This document shows positions 27,447-36,625 of a stretch of DNA of 64,000 bases, piece by piece. The position numbers and the translations under genes are program-made. The DNA is taken from the NCBI RefSeq assembly GCF_947493425.1, contig NZ_CANLRP010000012.1, positions 1 through 64,000 of the forward strand, given 5' to 3'. Origin of the DNA: an uncultured Microscilla sp. Its GTDB lineage: Bacteria > Bacteroidota > Bacteroidia > Cytophagales > Microscillaceae. A model generated the notes under the pieces. It was not told the origin of the DNA and ran no database searches. It saw only the letters and a list, made by a program, of their open reading frames with translations. Each line of letters begins with the position of its first letter. The stretch's first letter is position 1.

Positions 27447-28361
27447 ATGTCAAACACTACACTAAAACCAAAAGATGAAGCCCCCCTGCTTTTGGGGCGG
27501 CAGAAAATGCTGGCTTGGTCAATTCTTATTTTGCTTGCCATAGTATGGGGCAGTTCTTTTATCTTGATGAAAAAAGGCTTGTTGGTCTATCCACCCCTAC
27601 AGGTAGCGGCGTTGAGGGTAGGTTTTGCCTTTATTTTTTTGGTAGGTTTAGCAGTGGTTCGTTTCCGAAAAGTGCCCAAAAATAAATGGAAAGCTTTGTT
27701 TGTATCAGGGTTGGTAGGTGTTTTTATTCCTGCCTTTTTGTTTCCATTGGCACAAACCCACGTAGACAGTGCCATTACTGGAGTGTTAAATGCGCTCACT
27801 CCTATGTCAGCCCTGGTTTTGGGTGTAGTTATTTTTCGCCAAAAAACTGTCAGAACAAAAGTAGTAGGTATTTTGATAGGTTTTGTAGGAATCATCTGCT
27901 TGATCTTTACAAATGCCAATGGAGGGGCGAGTTTCAATGCTTATGCTTTGTTTGCCATTGCAGCCACTGTGTGTTATGGGTTCAACCTCAACTATATCAA
28001 GCACTACCTCCATGACATGAAGTCGTTGGATATATCAGTGTTTTCTATCAGCCTGGTAGGACCATTTGCTTTAGTATATTTATTTGCTTCTGACTTTGCC
28101 ACCATTTATGCCCACAAAGAGGGAAGTGTTTTGGCTTTGGTATATATTGCTATATTAGGCATAGCAGGTACTGCTATAGCGCTGGTTTTATTCAACAGAC
28201 TGTTGCAAATGACCAACCCTATTTTTGCCAGTTCAGTGACCTATTTGATTCCATTGGTGGCTATTATTTTGGGGGTATTAGACAAAGAGGAGATACTGCC
28301 TAGTCATTACATAGGTATGACAATTACTATTCTGGGGGTGTGGCTTGTCAACCGAAAATAA
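27447..28361 (+). CDS. EamA/DMT-family transporter
   Basis: 304 residues from the ATG at 27447; a TTG at 27411 would add 12. Ten hydrophobic helices in two EamA halves are visible, with WGSSFILMKKG near the start and the second half beginning around 160. Members export amino acids or metabolites by exchange with protons or other ions; the substrate is not predictable. Its stop lies two bases from the stop of the converging barrel gene. Confidence 0.88.
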   Translation: MSNTTLKPKDEAPLLLGRQKMLAWSILILLAIVWGSSFILMKKGLLVYPPLQVAALRVGFAFIFLVGLAVVRFRKVPKNKWKALFVSGLVGVFIPAFLFPLAQTHVDSAITGVLNALTPMSALVLGVVIFRQKTVRTKVVGILIGFVGIICLIFTNANGGASFNAYALFAIAATVCYGFNLNYIKHYLHDMKSLDISVFSISLVGPFALVYLFASDFATIYAHKEGSVLALVYIAILGIAGTAIALVLFNRLLQMTNPIFASSVTYLIPLVAIILGVLDKEEILPSHYIGMTITILGVWLVNRK

Positions 28362-28363
28362 AG

Positions 28364-29545
28364 TTAAAATGCCTCAGTAACCGTCATATACACTGCCTGG
28401 CTGTCACGTCCTCGTCCATAATCTATACGAAAATTCATGTTTTCTTGCTTGTTGACCATAAACCTAAGCCCTATACCATAAGAATACTTGGCTTTGCTCC
28501 ATGAGAAATCACTGGTTTGATCAAAAACATCGCCTATGCCAGCAAAGCCCACCATACCTAAACGCCAGAATAAATGACGGCGGTATTCTATTTGGGTGCC
28601 TACAAAGTTTTTATCCCGAAAACGGTTCATGGCATAACTTCTCAGAATTTTTTCGCCTCCGGCAAAAGCCATAAAAAGAAACGAGGGATCACCTGAGTTA
28701 AGATTAGCTACAGTATTGGTAGCCAATACTTGTTTGTTGCCAAGGTCAAAATACTTATTAAAAGTAAAATTAACATTAGAATAGTTGAAAGTACTGCCAA
28801 GTTTGGAGTTGTAGTTGTATTTTGAGAATTCCAACAAAAAACCTTTAGTAGCATTGACTACATTGTCGCGTTTGTCGATGGTAAAAATGAGCCCAAGCCC
28901 TGAGTTAAGTCCTCCAGAAATACCTGGTACATTGTCTAATACCTCAGACGTTGAGTTTTCAAAATTGATATTGTAAGTATTGGCATAGCGGTATTCTAAA
29001 CCAAGAAAAACGTTGGGTGCAAGCTTTTTTGCCAGAGATGTGTTAAAAATAAGCGTGTTGTGTACATACGATAACTCATTGTATTGTTTGGTGTTATTGC
29101 CTACCCCATAAAACAAATCAGGGTATACTTTAAACCTGAAAAAACCTTTGGATATATATGATTCATTGGGTAAAAATATATTCCACCCAGCTTGAATGTC
29201 TACCTGGTTGTTGAGTGTGTACTCAAAAATAGCCTGGGCATACGATAAACGTGTTTCTTTATTTGTGTTGTTTTTTGTACCTAGGCGAAAATAATAAATA
29301 CCCAGTCCTCCAAAAATCAATTCTGTATCTGGTTTATAAAAAATGAAAGGAGAAGCTAAAAAGCCATTTTTCTTTTTTTCTTTTTTCTTGAGAGGTTTAT
29401 AGGGGGGGACTAAAGCCTGCGTGTATACGCGCCCAACCCTTGATGAAGAGTCAGCAGGGGTAGACAGTGTATCTTGGGCAAGACCTACTTGTATAGTAAG
29501 TAAGATTGCAGTAATTGTATGAAGCGTTTTTCTGATAATACCCAT
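28364..29545 (-). CDS. BamA/TamA-family outer-membrane barrel protein
   Basis: 393 residues. A signal peptide (about 1-23, ending GLAQ) precedes a short basic linker, then amphipathic strands to the C-terminal Phe that closes outer-membrane barrels. The end (GFAGIGDVFDQ, SYGIGLRFMV, RIDYGRG) matches the surface-antigen (PF01103) barrel. POTRA domains are missing, so it is a barrel-only member and not BamA itself. The likely role is in outer-membrane transport or assembly. Confidence 0.83.
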   Translation of the reverse strand: MGIIRKTLHTITAILLTIQVGLAQDTLSTPADSSSRVGRVYTQALVPPYKPLKKKEKKKNGFLASPFIFYKPDTELIFGGLGIYYFRLGTKNNTNKETRLSYAQAIFEYTLNNQVDIQAGWNIFLPNESYISKGFFRFKVYPDLFYGVGNNTKQYNELSYVHNTLIFNTSLAKKLAPNVFLGLEYRYANTYNINFENSTSEVLDNVPGISGGLNSGLGLIFTIDKRDNVVNATKGFLLEFSKYNYNSKLGSTFNYSNVNFTFNKYFDLGNKQVLATNTVANLNSGDPSFLFMAFAGGEKILRSYAMNRFRDKNFVGTQIEYRRHLFWRLGMVGFAGIGDVFDQTSDFSWSKAKYSYGIGLRFMVNKQENMNFRIDYGRGRDSQAVYMTVTEAF

Positions 29546-29721
29546 AGGGCAGTTAAATTCTAAGGATTATACCATCTCATCAATATTAAAAATACCAAGC
29601 GTTTTGTGGCTATATGCTTACTATCTTGACCAGTATAATGGCATAAGAATATGTATTGTATATATTAACCTACGATACTAACGTAAATTAAGGGGCAAAA
29701 TTAGCAGAAAAGTTAACGCTT

Positions 29722-30414
29722 TTATGCTTTTTCCTTTGCTTTTGTTACTGACGACAAGAAAGAAAGTAAAACATACATTAATAAAATAAACGGAATCGCT
29801 AAAAACTTAAATAGTACAAAAAGTAATACTGACAAAAACATAAATGTATACCGGATTTTATTATCAGTCCAGCCAAAGTTTTTGAACTTAAGCGAAAACA
29901 GTGGTAACTCTGCTACCAACAAAAAAGACAAGGAAATTGTTATAGCAAACAAAGTAACAGGTTGTTCAATAAAGGTTTTGTAAGCTGGTTGTTGGTGAAT
30001 GATGAGTGGCAAAGAACCTACAAATAAAGCAGCCGAAGGCGTAGGAAGACCTATAAATGAATCGGTTTGGCGGGTATCTATATTGAATTTGGCCAACCGC
30101 AATGCCGAAAAAACAGTCAATAAAAACCCCCCATAAGCGGCCCATTTTGGCTCATTTTGGGCAAGCAATTGAAACAACACCATTCCTGGCAATACGCCAA
30201 AAGTGACCATGTCAGCGAGCGAATCAAGTTGTTTGCCTATGTCAGAATATGCCCGTAGCAAGCGTGCCGCCAATCCATCGGCAAAGTCAAATACCATTCC
30301 TGCCAATATAAAGTAGACTGCCTCGGTGAGCTTGCCCTGACTGGCAGCTACTATACCTACACAACCACAAAGCACGTTGCCACAGGTAATCATATTAGGA
30401 ATATGTTGTTTCAT
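29722..30414 (-). CDS. pssA: CDP-diacylglycerol-serine O-phosphatidyltransferase
   Basis: 230 residues with about seven TM helices. The CDP-alcohol phosphotransferase signature is complete: Asp46-Gly47-x2-Ala50-Arg51-x8-Gly60-x3-Asp64-x3-Asp68. It joins CDP-diacylglycerol and serine to make phosphatidylserine, the precursor of phosphatidylethanolamine. It is the last gene of a three-gene minus-strand operon, 6 bases after the DUF3592 gene. Other CDP-alcohol transferases share the motif, but the GNVLCGCVGIVAA start fits PssA. Confidence 0.9.
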   Translation of the reverse strand: MKQHIPNMITCGNVLCGCVGIVAASQGKLTEAVYFILAGMVFDFADGLAARLLRAYSDIGKQLDSLADMVTFGVLPGMVLFQLLAQNEPKWAAYGGFLLTVFSALRLAKFNIDTRQTDSFIGLPTPSAALFVGSLPLIIHQQPAYKTFIEQPVTLFAITISLSFLLVAELPLFSLKFKNFGWTDNKIRYTFMFLSVLLFVLFKFLAIPFILLMYVLLSFLSSVTKAKEKA

Positions 30415-30420
30415 AGCTTA

Positions 30421-30873
30421 TCAAGTATTTCTTTTTTCTTCTGGTTGAGCGTGATTTTTAGGCACCAGTACCCAGCGCAAAAACAATATAAATAGCAATG
30501 GTGCAGACCCAAAACCGCCAATTACCAGAGGTTGAAACCACAGTTGCCAAAAGTCGTTGACTTTGACGATCTGGGGTTTTTGGGGTAAGTACAATAGGTT
30601 GAGTGAGCCTCCCTTTGGAATGAGGGTGGTATCGGTTTTGCCCAAAGCAGCAGTATGTATGATGGTATCTTTCTTTGCTGTTATATATTGTATTACAGGA
30701 CGGTATACCTTGCGTTGTTTTTTGTAGGCAATAATTCTCCCTTGTGTTTTGACTGCTTTATTTACAAATTGCTTTTGTGTGAAATAAAAAAATGCAGCCG
30801 CTGACCACGAAAAGACGGCAAATATGGCTAATATGACTATTGTCCAAAAAAAAGGAGGTCGTTTCTTTTTCAT
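30421..30873 (-). CDS. DUF3592 membrane protein
   Basis: 150 residues with TM helices at about 9-31 and 115-135 enclosing a small beta domain (38-105). The VKTQGRIIAYKKQRKVYRPVIQY and GGSLNLLYLPQKPQIVKVN segments fit DUF3592, a family of unknown function. It is the middle gene of the MBL-DUF3592-pssA operon, so a link to the membrane is possible. Confidence 0.75.
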   Translation of the reverse strand: MKKKRPPFFWTIVILAIFAVFSWSAAAFFYFTQKQFVNKAVKTQGRIIAYKKQRKVYRPVIQYITAKKDTIIHTAALGKTDTTLIPKGGSLNLLYLPQKPQIVKVNDFWQLWFQPLVIGGFGSAPLLFILFLRWVLVPKNHAQPEEKRNT

Positions 30874-30888
30874 TTTCTAAATGACAGG

Positions 30889-31542
30889 TTAGCCAATGTT
30901 TTGAAGATTTACAAAAGGGTTAAATTGTTTTTCATACCCTATGGTTGTTTCAGGACCATGCCCGGTATATACTGTTACATCATCATCTAATGCATACATT
31001 TTAGTGCGAATACTATTGACTAGATCTTCGTGACTGCAACCAGGGAAATCGGTGCGCCCAACGCTGCCTTTAAATAACACATCACCATTGATCACAAATT
31101 TTTGATCACGATTCAAAAAAGCAATATGTCCGGGAGCATGTCCAGGTACAAATAAAATTTCCAGGCTGGAGTTACCAAATGCAATGGTGTCTTCTTCGCT
31201 CACAAAAACATCTGGAGTAGACTCAATAAATGGCTTGATTTGATAAATCTCAGAAGCTGTTTTTGCTGCTTGTAAAGTAGGTACATCTAACCGATGCATG
31301 TGTAACTTTACATTGTATTTATCTTTGATAAACTGATTGCCAAATACGTGGTCTATATGGCAGTGGGTGTTCAATAATTTGACTACTTTCAGTTCATTTT
31401 GTTCAATAAAATCAGTCAATACTTTGTGTTCGCTCGACGAGTTGCAACCAGGGTCTATGATTACAGCCTCTTTGGTTTTGTCATATAGTACAAAAGTGTT
31501 TTCCTGAAAAGGATTGAAAGTGAATTTTTGAATCTGAATCAT
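30889..31542 (-). CDS. MBL-fold hydrolase, glyoxalase II-like
   Basis: 217 residues. The metal motif THCHIDH (His60, His62, Asp64, His65) and later GHAPGH and GRTDFPGCSHEDL place it in the short glyoxalase II-like or persulfide-dioxygenase-like branch of the metallo-beta-lactamase fold. It probably hydrolyses a thioester such as S-lactoylglutathione or a similar small molecule. It is the first gene of the operon, 15 bases ahead of the DUF3592 gene. Confidence 0.88.
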   Translation of the reverse strand: MIQIQKFTFNPFQENTFVLYDKTKEAVIIDPGCNSSSEHKVLTDFIEQNELKVVKLLNTHCHIDHVFGNQFIKDKYNVKLHMHRLDVPTLQAAKTASEIYQIKPFIESTPDVFVSEEDTIAFGNSSLEILFVPGHAPGHIAFLNRDQKFVINGDVLFKGSVGRTDFPGCSHEDLVNSIRTKMYALDDDVTVYTGHGPETTIGYEKQFNPFVNLQNIG

Positions 31543-31872
31543 AAGTCTTAATGTTTTTTACAAATATGAGCGCAAGTTAATATAAATTTGGAGAAGTTAA
31601 TGTGCATAGCCCGATCCTGTATTGATTGCTAGTATTGGCGTAATATAACGATTGAATTGTTTGGTAGGAATGGATTTTGGGTAAACTCATCAAGGGTTTA
31701 TAGTTCGATAGCTTGTTAGAAATACCTTTTAACCCCCGTAAAAACCCCTAATTTTGAGGGCTACCTGAAGAATATATAAATAAATAATTTAATTTGGCTA
31801 ACGTAAGTGCTTCAATGAACGAACAGGTGCTTACTCTTCATATTTATAAATTCAATTACTATATATCTTTCA
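31543..31872. other. 330-base divergent intergenic region
   Basis: Promoter region between the MBL operon and the ATP-grasp gene. AT-rich; no repeat and no convincing promoter motif found. Confidence 0.5.
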
Positions 31873-32952
31873 ATGAAAATACAAATCATCAACAGCAAAG
31901 GGCACTGGTTTAATGGCTGGTTTTTGAACGCGAATTCTTTACAAACAGCCGTAGATACTTTGAGTAAAGCAGGTATTAGAATTGCAGTAGAAGAGGTAGA
32001 AAATGTAACTCAATTAGAACAGGTATTGAAAAATATTCCTCCCGATACTTTAGTTTGGGGTAATGCTTACTATGTAAATGCATCAGAAGGGCAAGTAGTG
32101 TGGCTCAATGACTATTTACAAGCAAGAGGTTTACCTTTTCTGGGAGCTGGTGCTACTACTTTAAAGCAGGTATTGAAAAAGGATGTGTGTCAGACTATTT
32201 TAGCAAAAGAAGGGTTGCCTGTACCCCCCTACTTGGTCATTGCCCAAGAGAAAAAGTCCTTTGTAGAACAGGTGATTCGAGATGTTGACATTGATTTTCC
32301 ATGGGTACTCAAACCTACCTCCGAATCAGGTAGTGTAGGGGTGACAATGGCATACAATTTAGATGAAGCGGCGCAAAAAGCAAGACAAATTTTGCAAGAC
32401 TACCCCCTTAGCAAGGTAATAGTGGAAGCATTTTTACCTGGTAAGGAAATTACGTGTGGTTTTTTGCAGTTAGCAGATGAAATGCTACTCCTGCCTACTT
32501 ACTATGAGTTAGCACTTATCTTAGACCGCGACACACGTTTACAAGCGTGGGATAGTGGAGGTAAAGAGCAATTGATTTTAACGGATGACACAATACGGGC
32601 ACAACTAAAAGGTCAAATGCCCAGACTAGTCGAAGCACTGGATATACAAGATATAAGTCGGGTAGATGGCCGGATAGATAGCCAAGGAATGATGCGTTAT
32701 TTTGATATAAATGGTTTGCCTGGTTTATCGTTTCCACGCAGCATTACTGTCAAACAATGCTGTGCTTGTTTTCCAATGTATGCTCCACAAGAAGTGTACG
32801 AAGCATTACTCAATACCATTGTCCATAATGCATTACTGCGTTACAATATGGAGGTTCCATTACATTTACAAAAACACAATTTGTTTACATTGAAAAGTAA
32901 TATAGTTATCAAAAATAAAGTACCTAGCAGAAGCAATATATTGAGTTTTTAG
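31873..32952 (+). CDS. D-Ala-D-Ala ligase-like ATP-grasp protein
   Basis: 359 residues. The ATP-grasp core is visible: FLGAGATTLKQVLKKDVCQTILAKEGLPVPPY (about 94-127), the nucleotide-binding WVLKPTSESGSVGVTMAYN (144-162), the GKEITCGFL loop and the metal end RVDGRIDSQGMMRYFDINGLPG. In true Ddl enzymes the end reads R-x-D and E-x-N-x-x-P-G. Here Asp-Ile-Asn replaces Glu-x-Asn, so it probably joins other amino acids or peptides. It lies outside any peptidoglycan cluster. Both partners and product are unknown. Confidence 0.78.
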   Translation: MKIQIINSKGHWFNGWFLNANSLQTAVDTLSKAGIRIAVEEVENVTQLEQVLKNIPPDTLVWGNAYYVNASEGQVVWLNDYLQARGLPFLGAGATTLKQVLKKDVCQTILAKEGLPVPPYLVIAQEKKSFVEQVIRDVDIDFPWVLKPTSESGSVGVTMAYNLDEAAQKARQILQDYPLSKVIVEAFLPGKEITCGFLQLADEMLLLPTYYELALILDRDTRLQAWDSGGKEQLILTDDTIRAQLKGQMPRLVEALDIQDISRVDGRIDSQGMMRYFDINGLPGLSFPRSITVKQCCACFPMYAPQEVYEALLNTIVHNALLRYNMEVPLHLQKHNLFTLKSNIVIKNKVPSRSNILSF

Positions 32953-33215
32953 CTTTGTATTTACTTTATTAGGAATGGTGTAAAAATAAATTTCTATAGT
33001 AACGCTAAAATATTTTGTTGCTAGACGCGGCACGGCAATATCCAATGGATATTGAGCGAGCTTGAGGGATGGTCGGCTAATAGCAGCGCTATTCGGCTAT
33101 TTTTTAACAAAGTATAGCCTCAAAAGATGAGATTAAGAATGCGTATTTATTTTGGTACCATTCCTTAGAGTTTAAGATGAAAAAATGAGAAAACTTCAAG
33201 TTAATTAATCGTATC

Positions 33216-33692
33216 ATGTCTCCTGAAATAATTGAAATACCCGAACGAACACTTGTAGGAATACATACAGAAATGTCGCTAACAGACAACAAAACACGAC
33301 TACTTTGGCAACAGTTTATGCCACGACGTCACGAAATACAGCATAGGGTAGGGCAAAGTTTTTATTCTATGCAAGTATATGCACCAGGGTTTTCTATGCA
33401 AAACTTTACTCCACACACTGTGTTTACCAAATGGGCAGCGATAGAAGTAAGTAACTTTGAAAACATACCCAAAGGCATGCACGCATTTACTTTGCCTGAA
33501 GGCAAATACGCTGTTTTTATTCATAAAGGACCTGCCAGTGCTTTTAAGCCTACTTTTGATTATATTTTTAGCGAGTGGTTGCCCAAATCTGCGTATATGC
33601 TTGATCAACGTCCTCATTTTGAGCTATTGCCCGAAGGCTACATACCCACTGACCCCAACGCAGAAGAAGAGGTATGGATACCGATAAAATAA
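33216..33692 (+). CDS. GyrI-like / AraC effector-binding domain protein
   Basis: 158 residues, all one effector-binding domain (IIEIPERTLVGIHTEMSL at the start, PEGKYAVFIHKGPASAF in the middle, HFELLPEGYIPTDPNAEEEVWIPIK at the end). Stand-alone members bind hydrophobic small molecules or, as GyrI, protect gyrase. No DNA-binding domain is attached. Confidence 0.83.
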   Translation: MSPEIIEIPERTLVGIHTEMSLTDNKTRLLWQQFMPRRHEIQHRVGQSFYSMQVYAPGFSMQNFTPHTVFTKWAAIEVSNFENIPKGMHAFTLPEGKYAVFIHKGPASAFKPTFDYIFSEWLPKSAYMLDQRPHFELLPEGYIPTDPNAEEEVWIPIK

Positions 33693-33724
33693 CCCATTAG
33701 AACATAAAGGAATATTTTGTAAGC

Positions 33725-33753
33725 CCCAGGTTGGAAAAAAAACTCAGCCTGGG
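33725..33753. terminator. hairpin between converging genes
   Basis: Stem CCCAGG / CCTGGG extended by TG / CA across one mismatch, with an A-rich loop. It lies between the converging GyrI-like and PII-like genes. A-runs in the loop and after the stem give no good U-tail, so the role is uncertain. Confidence 0.35.
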
Positions 33754-33785
33754 TCAAAAAAAACGATTTGTATAAATGAATAGGC

Positions 33786-34100
33786 TTATTTTGGGTGTTT
33801 GGTAGTGTTGAGCACTTGTACATCAGATACAAAACATGCCCCCGAAAAATAGTGCAGTACCTCATCTAAATACTCTAATACTTTAGTGGCTTGTGCTGCT
33901 GTACAAACGGTAAAAATGTAGGTGTTCTCAAATACTTTAGCCTTACAATTATGGTCTAGTACCCCATTGGCACCTTTGCCCGAAATGTTGCCTACCACAG
34001 TATACCCTGGCACACCTATTTCTTCTAACTGATAAATGACGTTGTCTAATTTGACCGCTTCGATTAGAATTTCTATTTTTTTTCTTTGTTCAAACTTCAT
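33786..34100 (-). CDS. PII-like protein, SbtB-type partner
   Basis: 104 residues with a PII-like ferredoxin fold: beta-alpha-beta start KIEILIEAVKLDNVIYQLEEIG, a loop GNISGKGANGV where the T-loop sits, and VFENTYIFTVCTAAQATKVLEYLDEVL. It directly follows sbtA by 12 bases on the same strand. In cyanobacteria SbtB binds adenine nucleotides and controls the SbtA transporter. The C-terminal CGPEGC redox loop of cyanobacterial SbtB is absent. The assignment relies on context and length. Confidence 0.75.
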   Translation of the reverse strand: MKFEQRKKIEILIEAVKLDNVIYQLEEIGVPGYTVVGNISGKGANGVLDHNCKAKVFENTYIFTVCTAAQATKVLEYLDEVLHYFSGACFVSDVQVLNTTKHPK

Positions 34101-34112
34101 CGTATTTGATTT

Positions 34113-35105
34113 TTAAATGATGTGTATTAAATAAAAATATAGTGGGATGCCCACTATCACATTGAATGGAAACACGATACCCAATGACACTGGGATGGTA
34201 AAAGCCGGATTAGATTCTGGGATTGCCAGGCGCATAGCAGCAGGTACAGCTATATAAGATGCACTGGCCACCAATATAGTAAACAGAAGGGCGTCGCCTT
34301 CGCTAAGAAATAGCAGATGGTTGGACACAAAAACAGCTATTGTAGCATTGAACACTGGCAGTAGTATGCTGAACCCAATGAGAAAGCCTGCCGAACCTTT
34401 GAGTGATTTTAGGCGACTGGCAGCTACAATGCCATTGTCAAGTAAGTAAAAAGTCAGGATGCCTTTAAAAATTGCATCGAAAGGTTTAAAAGCTTTCCAG
34501 CCTGCATCTCCGGTAATAATGCCAATGATAAGTGCGCCTACCAATAATAGCACTGAACCATTGAAAAAAGCATCATTCAATATTTTACCCCATTTTGGAC
34601 GTTGGTATACGCCCTTGTTGTTGCCGTTGAGAGTAGCTTCTTTGCTTTTGAATACTTGAAACAGAATGACACCAATAATAATGGCAGGTGATTCCATCAA
34701 CGCCATGCCTGCAACCATATAACCTCCATACGAAATTTTTGCTGACTCTAAAAAAGCAATCCCTGTAATAAAAGTAACGGCACTGATAGAACCAAAAGTA
34801 GCCGCAATAGCAGCAGCGTTGGCAGTATCAAACTTGCGTTTGAGAATAAAAAAAGCATACAAGGGCACAATAGAAGCCATCAAAAAGCAGGTACCTAAAA
34901 TTCCGACTATATTCCACGAAAAACCATTGTGGTGGAGTTCATATCCTCCGTGAAACCCTATGTCGAGTAATAAATAAAGAGAGAAAAACTTAGAAAGCGC
35001 TTTAGGTATTTCAAGGTCAGATTTTACCCAAACTGCTACCATTCCTAAAAAAAAGAAAAGCACAGGTGGCGATAATATATTGGCAATGGCTAAATGAATG
35101 TCCAT
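34113..35105 (-). CDS. sbtA: SbtA-type sodium-dependent bicarbonate transporter
   Basis: 330 residues with about ten TM helices in two inverted halves. Helix sequences such as LLDIGFHGGYEL, TFGSISAVTFITGIAFLE and ASYIAVPAAMRLAIPESNP are typical of the SbtA family (PF05982). In cyanobacteria SbtA imports bicarbonate with sodium. In a heterotroph it may supply bicarbonate for carboxylases. It is followed 12 bases later by a PII-like gene, so the sbtA-sbtB pair is conserved. Confidence 0.9.
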   Translation of the reverse strand: MDIHLAIANILSPPVLFFFLGMVAVWVKSDLEIPKALSKFFSLYLLLDIGFHGGYELHHNGFSWNIVGILGTCFLMASIVPLYAFFILKRKFDTANAAAIAATFGSISAVTFITGIAFLESAKISYGGYMVAGMALMESPAIIIGVILFQVFKSKEATLNGNNKGVYQRPKWGKILNDAFFNGSVLLLVGALIIGIITGDAGWKAFKPFDAIFKGILTFYLLDNGIVAASRLKSLKGSAGFLIGFSILLPVFNATIAVFVSNHLLFLSEGDALLFTILVASASYIAVPAAMRLAIPESNPAFTIPVSLGIVFPFNVIVGIPLYFYLIHII

Positions 35106-35263
35106 GATTTTTTTCAGTTTAAGTGTGAAAGTTTATCAGTAGGCTGGTTGGGGTAATGTTTGCCTGAATCCAGCAAGATAAGGTGGTGGTACAGACAAGC
35201 GCCTGTACAAAAAGATAGATAAATGCTCAATTGATAGGAGCATTCGTGAGGAGCAATAATTAG

Positions 35264-35617
35264 TTAGTTACAATGGATTTTGAGGGAGCAATATCGTAGA
35301 AATAAGGCGATTTTTTGACCTTTTTTATAGTGGTGATAGGCATTTTGTCCTGTGTTGAGCGCGCAAAAAGGAACAGGGATGGACTGGCTGTCTGGCAAAC
35401 AATATGTACTTATAAAGTCATCATTATTACCTCCTCCACTGTGTTTCTTTGTGTCCCCTTCTTTAATTATTTTGTTGCCTTTCTGACGCTTTTCTTCCAG
35501 TTCTCTTTCCTCAATGTTATCTAAAGTCTCTGACCAGAGGCAAGGGGCGCTATTCAGAATAGGAAATAAGGTGAAAATGAGCCCTAGTATGCATGATATG
35601 TACATTTTATGGGACAT
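35264..35617 (-). CDS. small secreted protein, paralogue 1 of a pair
   Basis: 117 residues from the ATG at 35617 (MSHKMYIS); ATG 35605 is also possible. A hydrophobic signal-like segment is followed by NIEERELEEKRQKG and a charged linker, and the end is LFLRYCSLKIHCN. It shares the RELEEK helix and the FLxYCSxKxHC ending with the neighbour at 35801-36142. No known family was recognised. Confidence 0.55.
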   Translation of the reverse strand: MSHKMYISCILGLIFTLFPILNSAPCLWSETLDNIEERELEEKRQKGNKIIKEGDTKKHSGGGNNDDFISTYCLPDSQSIPVPFCALNTGQNAYHHYKKGQKIALFLRYCSLKIHCN

Positions 35618-35800
35618 GAGTGCGTAATTTTGAGCCACACACAAAAGATAAAATCATAGTTGACAACCTTATATGTGGCTATAATTGTAGTACCAGTATA
35701 CCTACACTCGTGCGTATAGATACAGAGTACTGTAAATAAAAAAAGAAAAATACAAAGGTTTGGGGTAGGCCCGGTACCAGGCTATGAAACAGAGGAAGAG

Positions 35801-36142
35801 TTAGCAATGTACCTTAAAAGAACAGTACAATAAGAACAGAGAAAGGGAAGGGGAGTGTTGAGCAATGGTGGTGCAAGCAGGGAGTTTGCAGGTGTTGAGC
35901 CTTGGTATACCAATCTGAAGAGTAGGTTCAAAAAATATAGCAGAGTGATTATCACCAGAGCCAGCCCCTAAAGTTTTAACTTGAGCCTTATTGTGTGCAA
36001 GTTGTTCTTTTAGCTTTTCTTCCAGCTCACGTTTTACAATATTGTCTGTGTCTTTTGGCAGCAATGGGTGCAACTCGCTGAATAAAGAGGCAGTGATGAG
36101 TATAAACCCAAAAAGTGACAATATGTGTCTTTTCCTAAGCAT
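35801..36142 (-). CDS. small secreted protein, paralogue 2 of a pair
   Basis: 113 residues from the ATG at 36142 (MLRKRHILSLFG). Signal-like start, NIVKRELEEKLKEQ helix, then a linker and the end LFLLYCSFKVHC. The shared ends with the gene at 35264 show an old tandem duplication. Both are on the minus strand and separated by 183 bases. Function is unknown; the fixed Cys and His at the extreme C-terminus suggest a functional tail. Confidence 0.55.
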   Translation of the reverse strand: MLRKRHILSLFGFILITASLFSELHPLLPKDTDNIVKRELEEKLKEQLAHNKAQVKTLGAGSGDNHSAIFFEPTLQIGIPRLNTCKLPACTTIAQHSPSLSLFLLYCSFKVHC

Positions 36143-36625
36143 TAATACAAAGGAACAAGTTTTAATGAGCAACTAAAAGTAGATTAGTCACGGTATTTTG
36201 TGATTATAGCTTGCTATAAATGTGACTTAAATCACATTTTGTTTTTAAGCATACAAAGCAAATATGCTTGTCAATATATGGTGAGTGGCCAGAGAAAATC
36301 GCGAGATGATAAAGTAAAGTGGAGGTGGCTAAAAAATAAAATGCCTTGGTGTTTTTTGAAAAATACAAAAAAGGGCAATCACTTAGGGAGCAATTAAAAA
36401 AGGCTCTTATTAAGCATCTTGCGGATACATTTTAGGAGTGTACGAAGTTTTTAAAATCTCTGATATACAGGTATTTATGTATAAATTAAAGTGATAAGTG
36501 TAGGGGCAATCCCTTGCTGTAATGCAATGGAAGTTCGCGATTAATCGGAATGGTTGCCCTAGTGAAGAGCAAACATGGTTATACAATAACCCCTCAGCCC
36601 AATTCTTTATAAGAGCCTTGAACTT
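36143..36625. other. 483-base non-coding region
   Basis: No credible gene. GTAGGGGCAATCC (36500-36512) and GGTTGCCCTAG (36552-36562) match, in inverted orientation, the AGGGCAACC...GGATTGCCCCTAC palindrome found in each unit of the 129-bp tandem array, here with a longer spacer. Confidence 0.5.

Noticed and set aside
36200-36397. 65-codon frame in the gap near 36.3 kb
   Set aside because: Low-complexity AT-rich composition, no start context and no recognisable family.
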